The notes under the pieces: model-generated
The model's database searches: none
What the model saw: only the letters and a program-made list of their open reading frames with translations
Told to the model about the DNA's origin: nothing
NCBI RefSeq assembly: GCF_954871325.1
Contig: NC_088778.1
Location: 33,492,730-33,556,729 of the forward strand
DNA: 64,000 nt
Direction: 5' to 3'
Origin: Gordionus sp. m RMFG-2023
Lineage: Eukaryota > Nematomorpha > Gordioida > Chordodea > Parachordodidae
In this document: piece by piece, positions 35,215 through 47,106 of the stretch
Numbering within the stretch: the first letter of the stretch is position 1
Layout of the letters: the number at the start of each line of letters is the position of its first letter
Position numbers and translations under genes: made by a program

Positions 35215-36360
35215 CGAAATGTTATCGTTTAAGTATCGGCCGATACTATTTATGTTTACCGATAATACCAATTGGCCGTGATTTTTTTTTTAAATTGAGA
35301 TTTATCTCGCGCCATCTTTTTCCTTTGATTGAGGCCTCAAGAAAGTTAACAATTTTATTTGTTTTTTTTTCTTCTTTCTTTTAAGGTCTTATAAAAATTA
35401 TTTCTCACGCAACCATATAAGGGCGCGGTCTTTGCAAGCAGGAATCATAATAATAATTAAAGGAGCTATTTTCTACTAATTACCATTTATATCTATCCAT
35501 CATATTTATCAGAAAATAATAATATATTCCTTTCATAGGTCTTAATGCATCATACGTTTATACGATTTTATAACTATAAAAATATATAAATTATGAATGT
35601 AATTGTTCATCAAAATTATTTTAAGATAATTGGTAAAGATTAAAAATAAAATTAAAATTTTTTAAATACCTTTAATAAAAATTAATAAAATTTACATCCA
35701 AACGATGAATTTTATTTATTATTTATAAAAGACAACCCATTATACTTAATATGTTATAATATCTTCAAAAATTAATCAATATTTAAAAATTTGAAATTTT
35801 ATAGTAAGGAAATATACTGGTAAAAATAAAATAATATTAATAAAAATTTATTTTATATTAACTTATTACATTAATACATATTTTCATTAGAAATAAAATA
35901 ATTTTATGCTTTCTGGGTGTGCGTAATTTCTAAAAATTTATTTTTATTTAATAACAAATTACAAAAAAATTTTAAACTGGCAGGGTCAGAAACGTGCTTA
36001 ATTTTGTCTAGATATTTTAGGGGATTATCCAGCCTATAATTTCACTTCGGTGTCTTCTTGACCCAATCCTCTATGCCAAAAAAGAGCTTCAACTCTACTC
36101 CTTAATCAATCATTTCAATGACGATTCGATCCTCACCCCTCACCCCCCCCCTATCTCTCCACCATCTGAGCTTCTAGTCAGCGTGGTTCCGCTGCCCTTC
36201 GCGTGAAGCTCTAGCGCAATACGAATCACTTTAAACTCCGCCAACATTACAACAACAAAAATTTTAATAAAATTACAAATTATGCTTATTTGGTTTCTCA
36301 TAAAAACCGATAAATAAGGTGGGGGGGGGGGTTATATTGTATAAGTCATTATAAAATTAG
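35215..36360. other. spacer, with a GC-richer part at about 35990-36240
   Basis: 35215-35285 has ATCGGCCGATACT-like words, as at 500-600. The part at 35990-36240 is less AT-rich and C-rich on the + strand (CCCTCACCCCCCCCC), but translation gives no recognisable protein. G11 is at 36321-36331. Confidence 0.35.
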
Positions 36361-36364
36361 AAGA

Positions 36365-36565
36365 GACCTACAGCCTGGCCCTAAATCAGTCCGGGGTTAC
36401 ATGGACCAAGCCCTATTTTAATTTAATTTTTTTTTAATTCGACATTATCATCTATAAAAATTAAATGTATTATATATTTAAAAATATCCGGGTCGGGCCT
36501 GGAAAAAAATCAGTGCCGGGTCGATTATAAAAATATAAATCCGAAGCGGACTCGGCCGTTCTAAT
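36365..36565. mobile_element. GC-rich family D-like element, diverged
   Basis: It starts AGAGACCTACAGCCTGGCCC, which matches the family D end CAGAGACCTGCAG. It contains CCGGGTCGGGCCTGG and GTGCCGGGTCGAT. The right end is not clear; it runs into a family B fragment. Confidence 0.5.
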
Positions 36566-36569
36566 GATA

Positions 36570-36745
36570 CCTCTCTTAATACTTCATCTAGAAATGTACT
36601 ATACAAGCATGAAGATTTTGCTCATAGAAGCAACAAAGGTTCTGACATCTATTGGCGAAGTTTCCAGGCTTAGGCAATATTTTTCTGGGTAAAATATTGA
36701 GTTAGCCGTCTTAAAAAATCGGCTCAAAACGAGCCGTATATAAAA
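36570..36745. mobile_element. family B MITE, left end missing
   Basis: GAAGATTTTGCTCATAGAAG, AGGCTTAGGCAATATTTTTC, ATTGAGTTAGCCGTC and CGGCTCAAAACGAGCCGTAT. It keeps the right inverted repeat only. Confidence 0.7.
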
Positions 36746-37375
36746 AATGCCAATTCTCTACAGTGGATTCCTGTTCCAAGATCTCTTAGATTCCCCCCGA
36801 CATCAGAGATAACTAGTATAGCTTTAAACTTTGTACCACATTATTTCTTTCGTGAAAGGTAGTTGGAAGGGGGGAAGTGAATATAAAGTGAATGAATGTG
36901 ATGGGTTAGGAAAAGGGGAAATACAGATTTTAAAAGGAATAGATTATATTATAAGGGATAAATGGTATCCATCATATAATCTAAGGAATTTATAAAAAAG
37001 ATTATAATTAATACAAATATAATATAATATCTCGTCTAGTCTAGGAACTAGACTGTCTTGGTTAAGTTTCTGTTCAAAAAATAAAATATTAATCAATCAA
37101 TTAAAGCATTTATTTTTGATGGTATGAGCTATTAATTATGATTTATCTGTACTCTTATTGATCATCAACAATTCTACCTCCTTGTGTAATACAAAGATAT
37201 TTAATATAGGTTAATAATTTTAAATCATAAAAAAAGTGTAGTGGGGGAAAAAAATTTTTGCTTTATATTTATTAATAGTTTCAATTAAGTTTCTCCAAAA
37301 TTTGTAATATGGGATTAAGCTAAGAATAGAAAGAATTTTTATATATATAAACGATTTCAGTGGAAGGATGGAAAA

Positions 37376-37391
37376 GGGGGGGGGGGGGGGG
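37376..37391. repeat. poly-G run, 16 G
   Basis: Sixteen consecutive G, preceded by GGATGGAAAA. Length is uncertain because homopolymers are error-prone. Confidence 0.85.
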
Positions 37392-37642
37392 TTAAATTTT
37401 TAAGCTGTAGTTTATATATATTTCATTTTTATATATCAAATATAAAAAAATATATATAACACTATAGAACTTTCTTACACAACATTTAAGCTTTAGTAAT
37501 TGAATTGTCATCATGCCATAAAACACCGACGTCATTAAAAGCTTTTATCGTCATGTTTTTACATTACCTTTAACATAAAAAAAATTTTCATTCAATTTTT
37601 AAATGATTTATATGTAAATTAAATATAAACAAAAATGGTCAT

Positions 37643-37777
37643 TAGTATTTGGACCGACCGGACCGGACTGGACCTAAGGTCGTACGGTCTGGTCTCATTT
37701 GACTTAGCGGTGCATTGGTCTGGTCTCGTTTTAGAAATAAAGGCCCGAACCGGAAGATCGGATCGTTGCAAACACTA
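37643..37777. mobile_element. GC-rich hAT-like MITE, family E, perfect 8-bp target duplication
   Basis: It begins TAGTATTTGGACCGACCGG and ends CGTTGCAAACACTA. ATGGTCAT flanks both sides (37635-37642, 37778-37785). The 135-bp body is rich in GGACC/GGTCC words, unlike the AT-rich flanks. Ends TAGTA/CACTA fit hAT termini apart from the fifth base on the left. Confidence 0.85.
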
Positions 37778-37785
37778 ATGGTCAT

Positions 37786-38590
37786 TCTAATTAAAACCGC
37801 TTAATATCAACTGTTTTTAGGGGAAAAAAATCTCTGGGTTCTGGCAATGACCCTCGAGTTACGTCTTGTATGTCTCCTAGGGAAGGGATAAGTTTTTGAT
37901 TCATCATACATCAATAGCGATTTGAATTGACATTTGTGGGAGACACTGAGAAGCTCCGAAATTAAGGATTTACGTGAAGACTAAGGTCACTGAAATTAAA
38001 TCACCTGTTCTCGGGTCCCCATCTGATGACAAAATAGCATTCTCTAAAATGTACCGTTCGTTGGCCGCCGCGTGTCTTATATGGTCGGCCTTGACATATT
38101 ACGTATATGGCTAATAGATTTTATATCTATTGGTGGCATATTCTGATAAACGGTTAAAATAGGTGGCGGCTTTGCAATGCTTCCAACCACATTTATAGCT
38201 AATGAAAAATAAGAATAATCCAACTTTATTTGTAATGGTATCACAAATAGCGAATTATAACGGTATATAGGATCATGGGGTGATTAACTCGGATAGTAAA
38301 TACTAAGAAATTTAAATAATTGATCACAAAAAGAGGTGTTTTTGTTTATTTTTACATGATGAAAAAGGTTATCTATAGGAAGTGATAAAGGGAAGATATC
38401 ATCATGCTATTCATTCAAAGTTGATGCCAAAAAAAAATGAAGACACGATATAAGATTGAATGATCATAAATCTTAGCCTTCCATATTTTGACCATCTAAA
38501 ATCTCCCAATTTAATATTTAAAATATTTTCTAATAGATTTAATAATTTTATAATATAAAAATGTGTTTAAAATTGGTAATTTTATTTAAA
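37786..38590. other. spacer with a less AT-rich stretch
   Basis: 37850-38110 has intermediate GC and could be an old transposon body. No frame gives recognisable protein over a useful length. Confidence 0.35.
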
Positions 38591-38985
38591 AATTACGGCA
38601 AAACGTAAACGCTCAATTTTAAAAAGCAAGACAATCTCAATTTTAAATATGGTATGCGTTACGTTTTTTTTTATATTATAGAAGCACAGCTAAACCCGAA
38701 CGGTCAATTTTGTGAGCGTTGTTAGGGTTCAATTATGGTAAACGAGTTATGTTCAAGTGTCGCGTTACATAACGCTACTGAAATAAATCACGGGTGATTC
38801 TTGATGGTGTCAATAATTATTGAAAAATACCGCTCAAACATATGTTTATTTTCCAAATTTCATCGTAGCGTTACCATCATAGCGCTCTATATTTATAAGT
38901 TATATACTTATTTATCGGCTTGATTTTGTTAATAAAAGCTACGTTAAATAACGCAACGCTTGAACATAACGCGTCTACTATAAAT
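38590..38985. mobile_element. possible Harbinger-related non-autonomous repeat
   Basis: The reverse complement near 38600-38620 reads ATTGAGCGTTTACGTTTTGC, close to the subterminal ATTGAACGTTTGCGTTTGC of the Harbinger element at 60045. CGTTA/AACGC words recur across the region (38655, 38760, 38940-38975). Clean termini were not found. Confidence 0.35.
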
Positions 38986-39008
38986 GAGGCCAGCAGTCTC
39001 ATAAAATG

Positions 39009-39232
39009 CAGTGTTGTTAAGCGGTTCCAATTCTAGCCTATTTTTAAAAACGGCTGACTCAATATTTTATCCCAAATATTACGCAAGCCCTAAGATTTTT
39101 CGCTCATAGAAAGGCACAAAGGTTTTGAACATCTGTTTGGAAGAAATCTTGAAAGCTTAAGCAGTATTTTTTCTTGGCCAAAGTATTCAGGTAGCCGTTT
39201 ATAAAAAAATTGCCTCAAAATAACATGTATAT
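39009..39232. mobile_element. hAT-like MITE, family B
   Basis: CAGTGTTGTTAAGCGG, AAAAACGGCTGACTCAATAT, AAGATTTTTCGCTCATAG and AGGTAGCCGTTTAT. The right tip is eroded. Confidence 0.65.
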
Positions 39233-39254
39233 TTAAAATATATGTACACCATTA

Positions 39255-39395
39255 TAGTGTTGTTAAATTACTTGACCATCTCTATTGTGGCGTCTGAGTC
39301 TCTCAACTTGGAGATTTGATTGGAATATTGTTGGAATAAAAAACATGGATACGCTGTTTTATATTTGACTAAAGTTAGGTAGTTAAACAACACTC
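39255..39395. mobile_element. short MITE with TAGTGTTGTTAAA ends
   Basis: It begins TAGTGTTGTTAAATTAC and ends AGTTAAACAACACTC. The interior is unlike family B, so this is a different deletion derivative or family sharing the same tip. Confidence 0.5.
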
Positions 39396-40178
39396 ATCTC
39401 ATTATATTTGCGACTTGAGTAAAATTTTTAAATAAAAATTAATATTGCCAATACGTGCTCGATTAAAAATTAATATTAATTTTAATTTTTTTTTATAAAT
39501 GGGGGAAAATTAAAAAAATCTAATTTCTTATAGTAGTTGCATGGGCGGATGTTAGAAATGTTAAAAAAAAATAACTAATAAAATGCAATTAGGTCCACAT
39601 AAAAAATGCGTGTGTTTTTTTTTAAATTTTGATATTTGTTAAATATTATATAAAGTTGTATATCGATTTTTATATATATATTAAATGGATAAAAAGACAT
39701 ATTTTTAAGATATTCGGTTGCTTGCCATAAAGACAATTAAGTGGGGAAATGCGATGACATTAATAGTAACCTATCCTGGCCATTAATTTATCAAAAATGT
39801 GTTTACATTGATATCAGCGGATAATGATGTCATTTGATTGGTGTAGATATATTTCGCCTAAATGCCTTTAACATTTACTAAATGACTTGCTCACCTTTCA
39901 ATGCATTTTTAAATGAATAAACGGTCATAATTCATTCGAGTAAAAATCTATTATTTTTTTTAAAAACAAATTTTTCGCACCATATGTTTTTTCTTCCATT
40001 TTTATATTTCCATTTAAATTCTACAAATTAAATTTTTCCAGTTTTTTTAAAACGTATAGAAAACAAAAAAAACAGAACAAAACAAAAAAGGGGGCAATAA
40101 TTTAATTTGAATTATTTGTGGGAGTGAATTAATCATAATGGACAATATTTTCAATTCCTTCAGATAAATGTTCTGATG

Positions 40179-40334
40179 TAGTGTTGTTTAACGGCTGTTC
40201 GTTTTTAGCCGATTTTTAAAAACGGCTAACTCATTATTTTAGCTAGAATATTGCCTAAGTCTCAAGATTTTGCTAATAGATGTTCAAACTTTTGTTCCTT
40301 CTATAAACAAAATCCGTCTAGATTAAATATTGAG
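40179..40334. mobile_element. family B MITE fused to a family A MITE
   Basis: TAGTGTTGTTTAACGGC, AAAAACGGCTAACTCATT, AAGATTTTGCTAATAGATG and AAATATTGAGTAGCGTCG. The last bases pass without a break into family A sequence (CGTTGAATGCAAATCAGCTG), so the right end of B and the left tip of A are both lost at the junction. Confidence 0.75.
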
Positions 40335-40613
40335 TAGCGTCGTTGAATGCAAATCAGCTGAAATCGCCATTTTGGTAAACCCTTATATCAATATATTATC
40401 ATTTATTAAATGGTTAACCTTGCATCCTTATCATCCCGATGATCGGGAAATTCTTTAAGAAGTTTGCGTCGAGATATAGAAATAAATTGGTCTCTCGTTT
40501 AAAATTTTTTAAATAATGATACGGGTTATCAAAATGGCATCCCCAGCTGTTTTTCATATACGTAAACTTTTAATGAATGCATCGTCAATCTAGGTATCAT
40601 TATATGTCATTTG
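40335..40613. mobile_element. hAT-like MITE, family A, truncated at the junction
   Basis: TTGAATGCAAATCAGCTG, TCGCCATTTTGGTAAACCC; the right half has CAAAATGGCATCCCCAGCTG, AATGAATGCATCGTCAATC, TAGGTATCATTATATGTCAT. It is in reverse orientation to the copy at 32063. Confidence 0.8.
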
Positions 40614-40768
40614 GGTTATTTATGATTTATAAAACAATGGACCCTTTGGATTTTAGCTAAAAAAAAGGACCAATCTTATTAAACCATTTATGTGCGCTTA
40701 TAAATGACATTCTTTTAAACTTCCCTTCCCCCCCCCCACCACACCTTGCCTATCTAACCTTCTAACTC

Positions 40769-41023
40769 TAGTGTTGTTAAACGGCTAGTTATGAGTCGAT
40801 TTTAACGGCTAACTCAATGTTTTAGCCAGAAAAATTATCCCTAAGCCTCGAGATTTCGTTTGATATATGTCTAGACCTTTGTTCCCTCTAAGATTAATAT
40901 ATGTCTAGACCTTTGTTCCCTCTAAGAGCAAAATCTTCAGCCATAAGTGCCATTTTTCTGTATGAAATATTGAGTTAGCCGTTTTTAAAAAATCAGCTCA
41001 AAACGAGCCTTTTAACAACACTA
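40769..41023. mobile_element. hAT-like MITE, family B, with internal duplication
   Basis: It runs from TAGTGTTGTTAAACGGC to CCTTTTAACAACACTA. CTTCTAAC occurs at 40759-40766 and 41024-41031, two bases removed on the left, consistent with an 8-bp target duplication. The segment ATATGTCTAGACCTTTGTTC is tandemly duplicated inside (about 40863-40930), which explains the longer length. Confidence 0.8.
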
Positions 41024-41183
41024 CTTCTAACCGTCCAAGAAATTCGCGGAAAAAATTTTTTTTTCAAAATAAAATATGCCACCTTTGGGAGAAATGAAAA
41101 AATTTTTTTTTCATATTAATTGAAAATATAATCATTTACATTACCTTTTAATTAATTAATTTACTAATGTAAAATTAAAATTT

Positions 41184-41360
41184 GTGTTTGTTTAACGGCA
41201 CGTTTCGAGCTGAATTTAAAAAAAAAATACGGTTAACTCAATATTTTATCCAGAATACTATTACGAAAGTCCTGAAGGCTTTGTTTGTAGCAAAGGTTTT
41301 AATCTCGAGGCTTAAAGCAATTTCTGGCTAAAATAATGAGCGAGCCGTTTGACAACACTA
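41184..41360. mobile_element. diverged family B MITE
   Basis: GTGTTTGTTTAACGGCACG, GGTTAACTCAATATTTTATC and GAGCCGTTTGACAACACTA. Both ends are present but diverged. Confidence 0.65.
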
Positions 41361-41557
41361 CTTGTTTACGTTACAAGAAAATAAATTAGAAACTTAGATG
41401 ATAAAGTAAATAACTAATTTATTCTACCTTCGGCATTCGCAGGTTAATCGAAGTGTTTACAGTTTTAATAAAAATTTCCTTCAAAGTTTTAAATTTCGAA
41501 AAAAAAATTCACAAGATTCTCAAATTCGAAGAAAAATTAAGCGATAAAAATCAGATA

Positions 41558-41669
41558 CCTCCAGCCCCGGTCCGTTATACCCGGGCTAAGTCGGTCTGGG
41601 CAAAAAAAAAATTTTTTAAATTTCTGGGCCGGCCAGTGCTAATGGCACATCTACAGGTCTCTAATAATA
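41558..41669. mobile_element. GC-rich family D-like element
   Basis: CAGATACCTCCAGCCCCGG on the left and CATCTACAGGTCTCTA on the right form imperfect inverted ends like family D. The body has CCCGGGCTAAGTCGGTCTGG and GGGCCGGCC. The ORF through it (41453-41710) is not a gene. Confidence 0.55.
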
Positions 41670-41699
41670 TTTTAAAAAATGATAATTACTGCCCATTTC

Positions 41700-44156
41700 T
41701 TATTGTCTAGAATAAAAACCATGTTCCGAAATTAGTTATTCTTTTTTAACGAAATCTTGAAAAATTTAATTTTTTTTCTTAATAAAATAAATAAATGGTC
41801 AACAACCACAAACATAGCAAAAATGAGAAGGTTATTTAAAAATATTGTGAATTATGGAATTAAAAACCCCGACAAAATATTGGTAGATTATGGATTATAT
41901 TTTAGATTATTTTGCGATGATTGAAAAAAAATTCCCCAATAAAATATTGTCGATTATTATATGTAACTGTAAAAATTAAAAGGGATAAACTGACTTATAT
42001 TGGAATAATATAATGGATTCGTGCTTTTGAACTTACAAATAAAATAAGCTTGAACCCCTCTCTTCCTTCCGTGCCAAACAACCCCTTTATTGTATCACCC
42101 TAGGTCTGTTGGCGTATAATCTTTTTCCGTATATTATGCCATTTAGAAAATCTTTTCTTATTTCTCCGACCTTAATTATTGTTACCTCGATATCTTTTCA
42201 TATCACATTAATCATTATTTGGTTCATCAGACGGGAAGAGGGAAAAAATTATTTTGAAAAGAGGTTAATAGAATATATTTGGTGATTGCTTAGGAGCGCA
42301 TATAATAACGCGAACAATAAGTTCTCCCGATTTACAGACTGGCAGTGGAGTAACAACTGGGGATGTAAGAAATGACCGCAGTTGAAAACGTACGTAGGGG
42401 GTCCTTTAATGATTCAATTCCAAATCGGCATCGATGTTTAACTGAAAAATCTTACTTTCCCTACTATGGCTTTACACTTTAATACAAAAAAATAATAATA
42501 ATCACAACAAACGATAGTTCTGCGAAAGCAAGATACACAATTTAGATATTACGCTAATCTGAGCTTAGCACACACTGGGTCTTGAGCTGAAATTGCAAGG
42601 CATTTTTAATACATTTTCTGTAATGAATTCCCCATAATGTTTTAGCGATAATACCCGATTCCCTTAATATTTCCGCCATAAGAAGAAATGTGAATCGCGA
42701 TTATATTTGCGTTTAAACTCATTGACTCCGCGTTTATATATTTACATCCGTTTTAATAATGCAATGAGGGTAAATGTTTTTCGTTACATAATATATAAGC
42801 GGAAAGCGTTAGCGGTTAATACCAAACGCTAATAATGTATTCGCGGAAAATTTAGCGATAGCGCCAATATATATGTAAAGTATTCTTAAATTTTTTCTTA
42901 AACAAAACCTAAGAATGAAGAATTGAAAAAAAATGTATAATAATTTTTTTTTAAACACTTACTTACAACGTTTTAATTTCTCAAGAATTATTTATTTTAT
43001 TTTTTTTGAAATTTTGAAATGAAGATCTCCAGGAATATAAGAACATCCAAATATCGTAAAATACTTAAAATAATCTTCTATAGAACTACCTTTTTTTAAA
43101 TAAGTATGAATATAATTCAGTAGAAACGATCCTCAGGTTTCTAAGAATCGAAAATTTATAAATTATTTTTAAAAATATACAACCAAATTTTATATTTTCT
43201 TTAATAAAATATTTATTTATATTATTTATTGATTTTAAAAAATGTTTTTTAAAAACTTTTGAATATTATAATAAATATTAGATTATATAATAATATAAAT
43301 TTAAGTAGTGGTGTATAATAATTATACAATAAATATAAAATATATTTTTACAAAAAAGTGTTTCCCAAAAAATGTGCTAGCCATATTTAATTACCAGTTT
43401 TTTTTTGTTTAGAATTTTAATTAATAATTTTTATATACAAAAAAAAATAAAATAGCAATATATTATTTAGCGTAAAAAGGAGATAGGGGGTAATGTTGAC
43501 CGGGGTTGGAATGAATGGCCTTCGATTTAGGAAAAATCTAAACTATTAAATGTTGTCAAAAAATAATAATATTTAACATCATTTAATATATAAAAAATAT
43601 ATCATGAAAAGGTTCATAAATTTTTAATAAAACACATGTAAATATTTATATTATTAATATCCTATTTTTTTAAAAACATTCCCCATTGGGTGAAAAAAAA
43701 TACATTTATATAATCACGTTTTAGAATCGATCAGACTTTTTAGTAAATATTCTTAGAAAACTTTGATAGAAAGATTAACAAATTATACAAACATTCAAAC
43801 AACTTCACATTTATCCCAAACTCTAAGACATATTTTACACCCGTCCCCACCCCCTCTCCTCCTAAGCCCTGCAAATAATAAAATATTTGGTGGGAAAATG
43901 TATGTTTAATTAACAAGATTCTTTCTGAATCGCACGGAATTATTATTGAACCACCCTATTGCTACAATCTTAATATTTTCTAAAGATGTGAAACCATATG
44001 TAAACGAGACGCCAACACAGGACCTTACAGCCACGTGACATGAAACTAATCGACGTTCGATTCGGGGAATTTATTGGAACTCAAATCTCTCGACAGCGAG
44101 TTTGATAGATCCCCGCTAATTCCATTAAATCTTAGGAGTGGCGCACGTCTTTCATG
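41700..44156. other. spacer with no recognised gene
   Basis: Mostly AT-rich. 42030-42860 and 43960-44130 have intermediate GC. The former contains repeated GCGTT/AACGC words (42690-42860) like those at 38590. No coding segment was recognised. Confidence 0.35.
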
Positions 44157-44328
44157 ATATAATAATTTTCGAAGAGAAAAATATTGTGCAAGCCTTAAGA
44201 TTTTGTTCTTGGGTGGCACAAAGGTTTGGACATCTATTAGCGAAATCTTGAGACAATATTTTTCTGACTAAAATATTGAGTTTACCGTTTTCAAAAATCG
44301 GCGCAAATAGAGCCCTTTAACAAGACTA
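44157..44328. mobile_element. family B MITE, left end missing
   Basis: GAAAAATATTGTGCAAGCC, TTAAGATTTTGTTCTTGG, GACTAAAATATTGAGTTTAC and CCCTTTAACAAGACTAA. Confidence 0.65.
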
Positions 44329-44689
44329 ATAGGTACTTTATATATACGCTCGAAAACTGTAGCTTGCGCTTTAATTGATAAATTTACAAATTTTTTCTTT
44401 AAAATGAAAACTCAGATTTGCTACAAACCACTGAGTCGTAATTACTAATGTAGAATTTATACTCTTATAACCCAGAGATTTCTAGCTTTCGTCTCACAAC
44501 AAGAAGAAGAAGAAAAATATGGAAAAAAACGTATTTAATTTTGAAATCGCAACTCCTAGTATTAGGTAATCCCAGTTCATCCTCAGTAACCCTATCCTCC
44601 TCCAACCTCCAACTCCTAAAAAATGTAACATTTTAAAAGGAAGAAATAGAAATAGGTGTTATAAAATAATAAATTATTTAGTAGTAATT

Positions 44690-44915
44690 TTTCAAGCCCA
44701 GCCCGGCTCGAGTTTATTCAAATATAGAAAATTATTTTTCTTGTAATTACTCAAAATAAACGATATATATGTTATACGGAGTCTAGTTTCTATAAATAAA
44801 ATTTAAATATTTTTCTTTATTTAAAAAAATAGGTCCAGCCAGACCAGACCGAGCCCGTTCTGGCTGGGCCGGGTACGGACCGGGTACGGACCGTGCCGAC
44901 TTTTGCAGATCTCTA
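44690..44915. mobile_element. GC-rich family D-like element
   Basis: CCCAGCCCGGCTCGAG on the left part, an AT-rich middle, then GGGCCGGGTACGGACCGGG and a right end TTTTGCAGATCTCTA. GGTACGGACC is tandemly repeated. The left tip is not resolved. Confidence 0.5.
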
Positions 44916-45159
44916 ATTTATGGTATGTGTATCCTAATAAAACGTAAGAAAAGAGATCCCAGATTGTAGTTGGGCTTCCAAATTTTGATTTCTATCTTTA
45001 ACCAACTGTAAAACGGCTTGGGCCAGTTTTTATTTTCGATGAAAAATTCCTCTCAATTCTTTAATCTGTGGATTCTCCACTTAGATATTTAAGTTAGTAT
45101 TTTTAGGCTAAGGTTTGGCGAGACAATTATTAAGTTGGCGAAGTTTACCAGATCTACAA

Positions 45160-45300
45160 TGACATAATAATACTACCTAGATTGGACGTTTTACTGATTA
45201 ATAAGTTGGTACGCCATTTTTGTGTAATAATTTTTAAAAAAAAATTTATTCGAAAAACCAAAATGGGCATTTGATCAGCTGATTTGCATTTTAGGCGACA
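45160..45300. mobile_element. diverged family A-related MITE
   Basis: CAATGACATAATAATACTACC then TAGATTGGACG matches the family A tip. GGTACGCCATTTTTG and CAAAATGGGCA, then GATCAGCTGATTTGCATTT, match the inner repeats. The right tip is missing. Confidence 0.6.
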
Positions 45301-45507
45301 ACTTCAAAATATATATTTTTTTAAAAAAAGCATCATATATCATCATCAGAGATTTGGCAACCCTCTTTTGGTATCAAAAAAATTTCTGCGGAAAAGACTC
45401 TACGACTATAATATAGGGAAGAATTCAGAATAGAAGACCTGGTTAGATTGGTTATTAGAATATGAGTAGGTTCTATTAAAAAAATTTTCCTGTGAATATT
45501 GTTAGCT

Positions 45508-45839
45508 CAATGACATACAATAATATCTAGACTGACGATGCATTTATAATAATGCATTGGAAAGTATCGTTGAATGCAAATCAGCTGGACCCGCCATTTT
45601 GGTAACCCATGATACAGTACTTCTTCTCATGTTAAAAACTACTATTAAATCGATAACGTTGCTTCCTCATTTATCTTTATCATCAGGCAATTCCTTAATA
45701 AAGTTAGAGATTGGCCTCTCGTTACAAAACTTTTAAGAAATGATATGGGTTGCACAAAATGGCGACCCCGGCTGTTTTTCATTGATGTTCACTTTTTAAT
45801 GAATGCATCGTCAGCCCTAAGTATTATTAACTGTCATTG
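45508..45839. mobile_element. hAT-like MITE, family A
   Basis: It begins CAATGACATACAATAATATC and ends TATTATTAACTGTCATTG. Flanks TGTTAGCT and CGTTAACC share only 5 of 8 bases, so this is an older insertion. Inner marks CAGCTGGACCCGCCATTTTG and CAAAATGGCGACCCCGGCTG are intact. The ORF overlapping its right end is not a gene. Confidence 0.8.
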
Positions 45840-45846
45840 CGTTAAC

Positions 45847-45965
45847 CAGAGACCTACAGAGAGGTACCATTTGCACGGCGCGGCTCAACCCGGATTTTTC
45901 TTTCAAAAATTTCTTAATACCCGGCCCGGGTTTTTATATTTCAAGGCCCGACCCGGCTTTTTTAA
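45847..45965. mobile_element. GC-rich family D element, right end unclear
   Basis: CAGAGACCTACAGAGAGGTA, CCCGGCCCGGG and GGCCCGACCCGGC, starting eight bases after the right end of a family A MITE. The close copy at 54687-54835 has CAGAGACCTGCAGAGGTACC. Confidence 0.6.
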
Positions 45966-46039
45966 AAATATATTATATTTATTTTTGATTTTTAAAAATA
46001 TTGACGATTTCAAATATTTTAGTTAATACAAAAAATCTT

Positions 46040-46113
46040 TGCTGGGATTCGAACCCATGACCCTCATATTTGTAAACGACGCTCTTGCCGATTAGACCAT
46101 AGACGCTATTCAA
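46040..46113 (-). pseudogene. tRNA pseudogene or SINE head, Val(TAC)-like
   Basis: The reverse strand reads TATGGTCTAATCGG (A box), TTTACAA (anticodon loop with TAC) and TGGGTTCGAATCCCA (perfect T arm and B box). The anticodon and acceptor stems do not pair, so it is not a working tRNA. Confidence 0.5.
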
Positions 46114-46129
46114 AAAACGTGAATTTTTA

Positions 46130-47089
46130 AATATATATTATAAATTGTGACATTGTGACAGTGACAGTGTGACTGTGACAAGGCTTTTATATATATTATA
46201 GATATTAAAAAATTTAAAGAGGGTTTCATGAATACAAAAGAAATGAAAGCAAAATTTTGTCTAGATAACAATCAGGCCCGATTTAAGGTTTTTTTGGGGG
46301 GAAATAGGGGAGGACCGTAAAAATTAATTTTTTAAAATATAAATGAAGAAGAAAATTTTCATAATTCCAAGGTAACGATATGCAAAATATAAAAAAAAAT
46401 TTTTAACATTTCATTATAATACTTTTAAAAAAAAATCTTATATATTTATATATCTATATATCTATATTCTATATTTTCAATGTCAAATTTTTGGATTTCA
46501 AATTATTTATTTTATTATTTGACCAAAATTATACATTTGGTCGCTTATACAAATAAAATTTGATTTATATTATATTACCATATCATACATCTATTTACCG
46601 CTGAGTTATCCCATAATCATTATAATTTTCATTTTTAGAATATTTATAATTATATATGATTCTTTTTAATATATATTATGAATTTTAAATTTTTAAATGA
46701 GATACATACTCCTCCAATCGTTTCCCATAAATTTATTTTCTGTAGTATTATATAGTTTCATTTAACAGTTATTTTGTATCGGGATATTTTATATTCAATA
46801 TTAAATTTTGTTTATGATATAGAAGAAATAATAATATATTCAAAATATATTCAATTTAATCAAATTTTTAAAAAACTACTTTTTTTTAATTTTTTGATTA
46901 TAAAAAAAATAAATGAAAAAGGTCACAAATTTTATTTTTTTTAAAAAAATAATGAAAAGGAATTTATATTGCTTTTACGGAAGATTTCTCTTCAATTTCC
47001 GGTTGAGCCATTTGCAAAAAATATATTTATTATTTATTTAAATTACCTTAATTATAATTTTTAAAAAAAACGTGAGTGGGCTAAAGGAT
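46130..47089. other. spacer with no recognised gene
   Basis: Very AT-rich. A GTGACA repeat (GTGACATTGTGACAGTGAC) is at about 46147-46180. Otherwise featureless. Confidence 0.4.
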
Positions 47090-47106
47090 GGGGGGGGGGG
47101 GGGGGG
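47090..47106. repeat. poly-G run, 17 G
   Basis: The longest G run in the window. It lies exactly where the left tip of a family A MITE should begin. Confidence 0.85.

Noticed and set aside
45745-46026. 93-codon + strand ORF
   Set aside because: It spans the end of a family A MITE and a GC-rich family D element, so it is composite repeat sequence.
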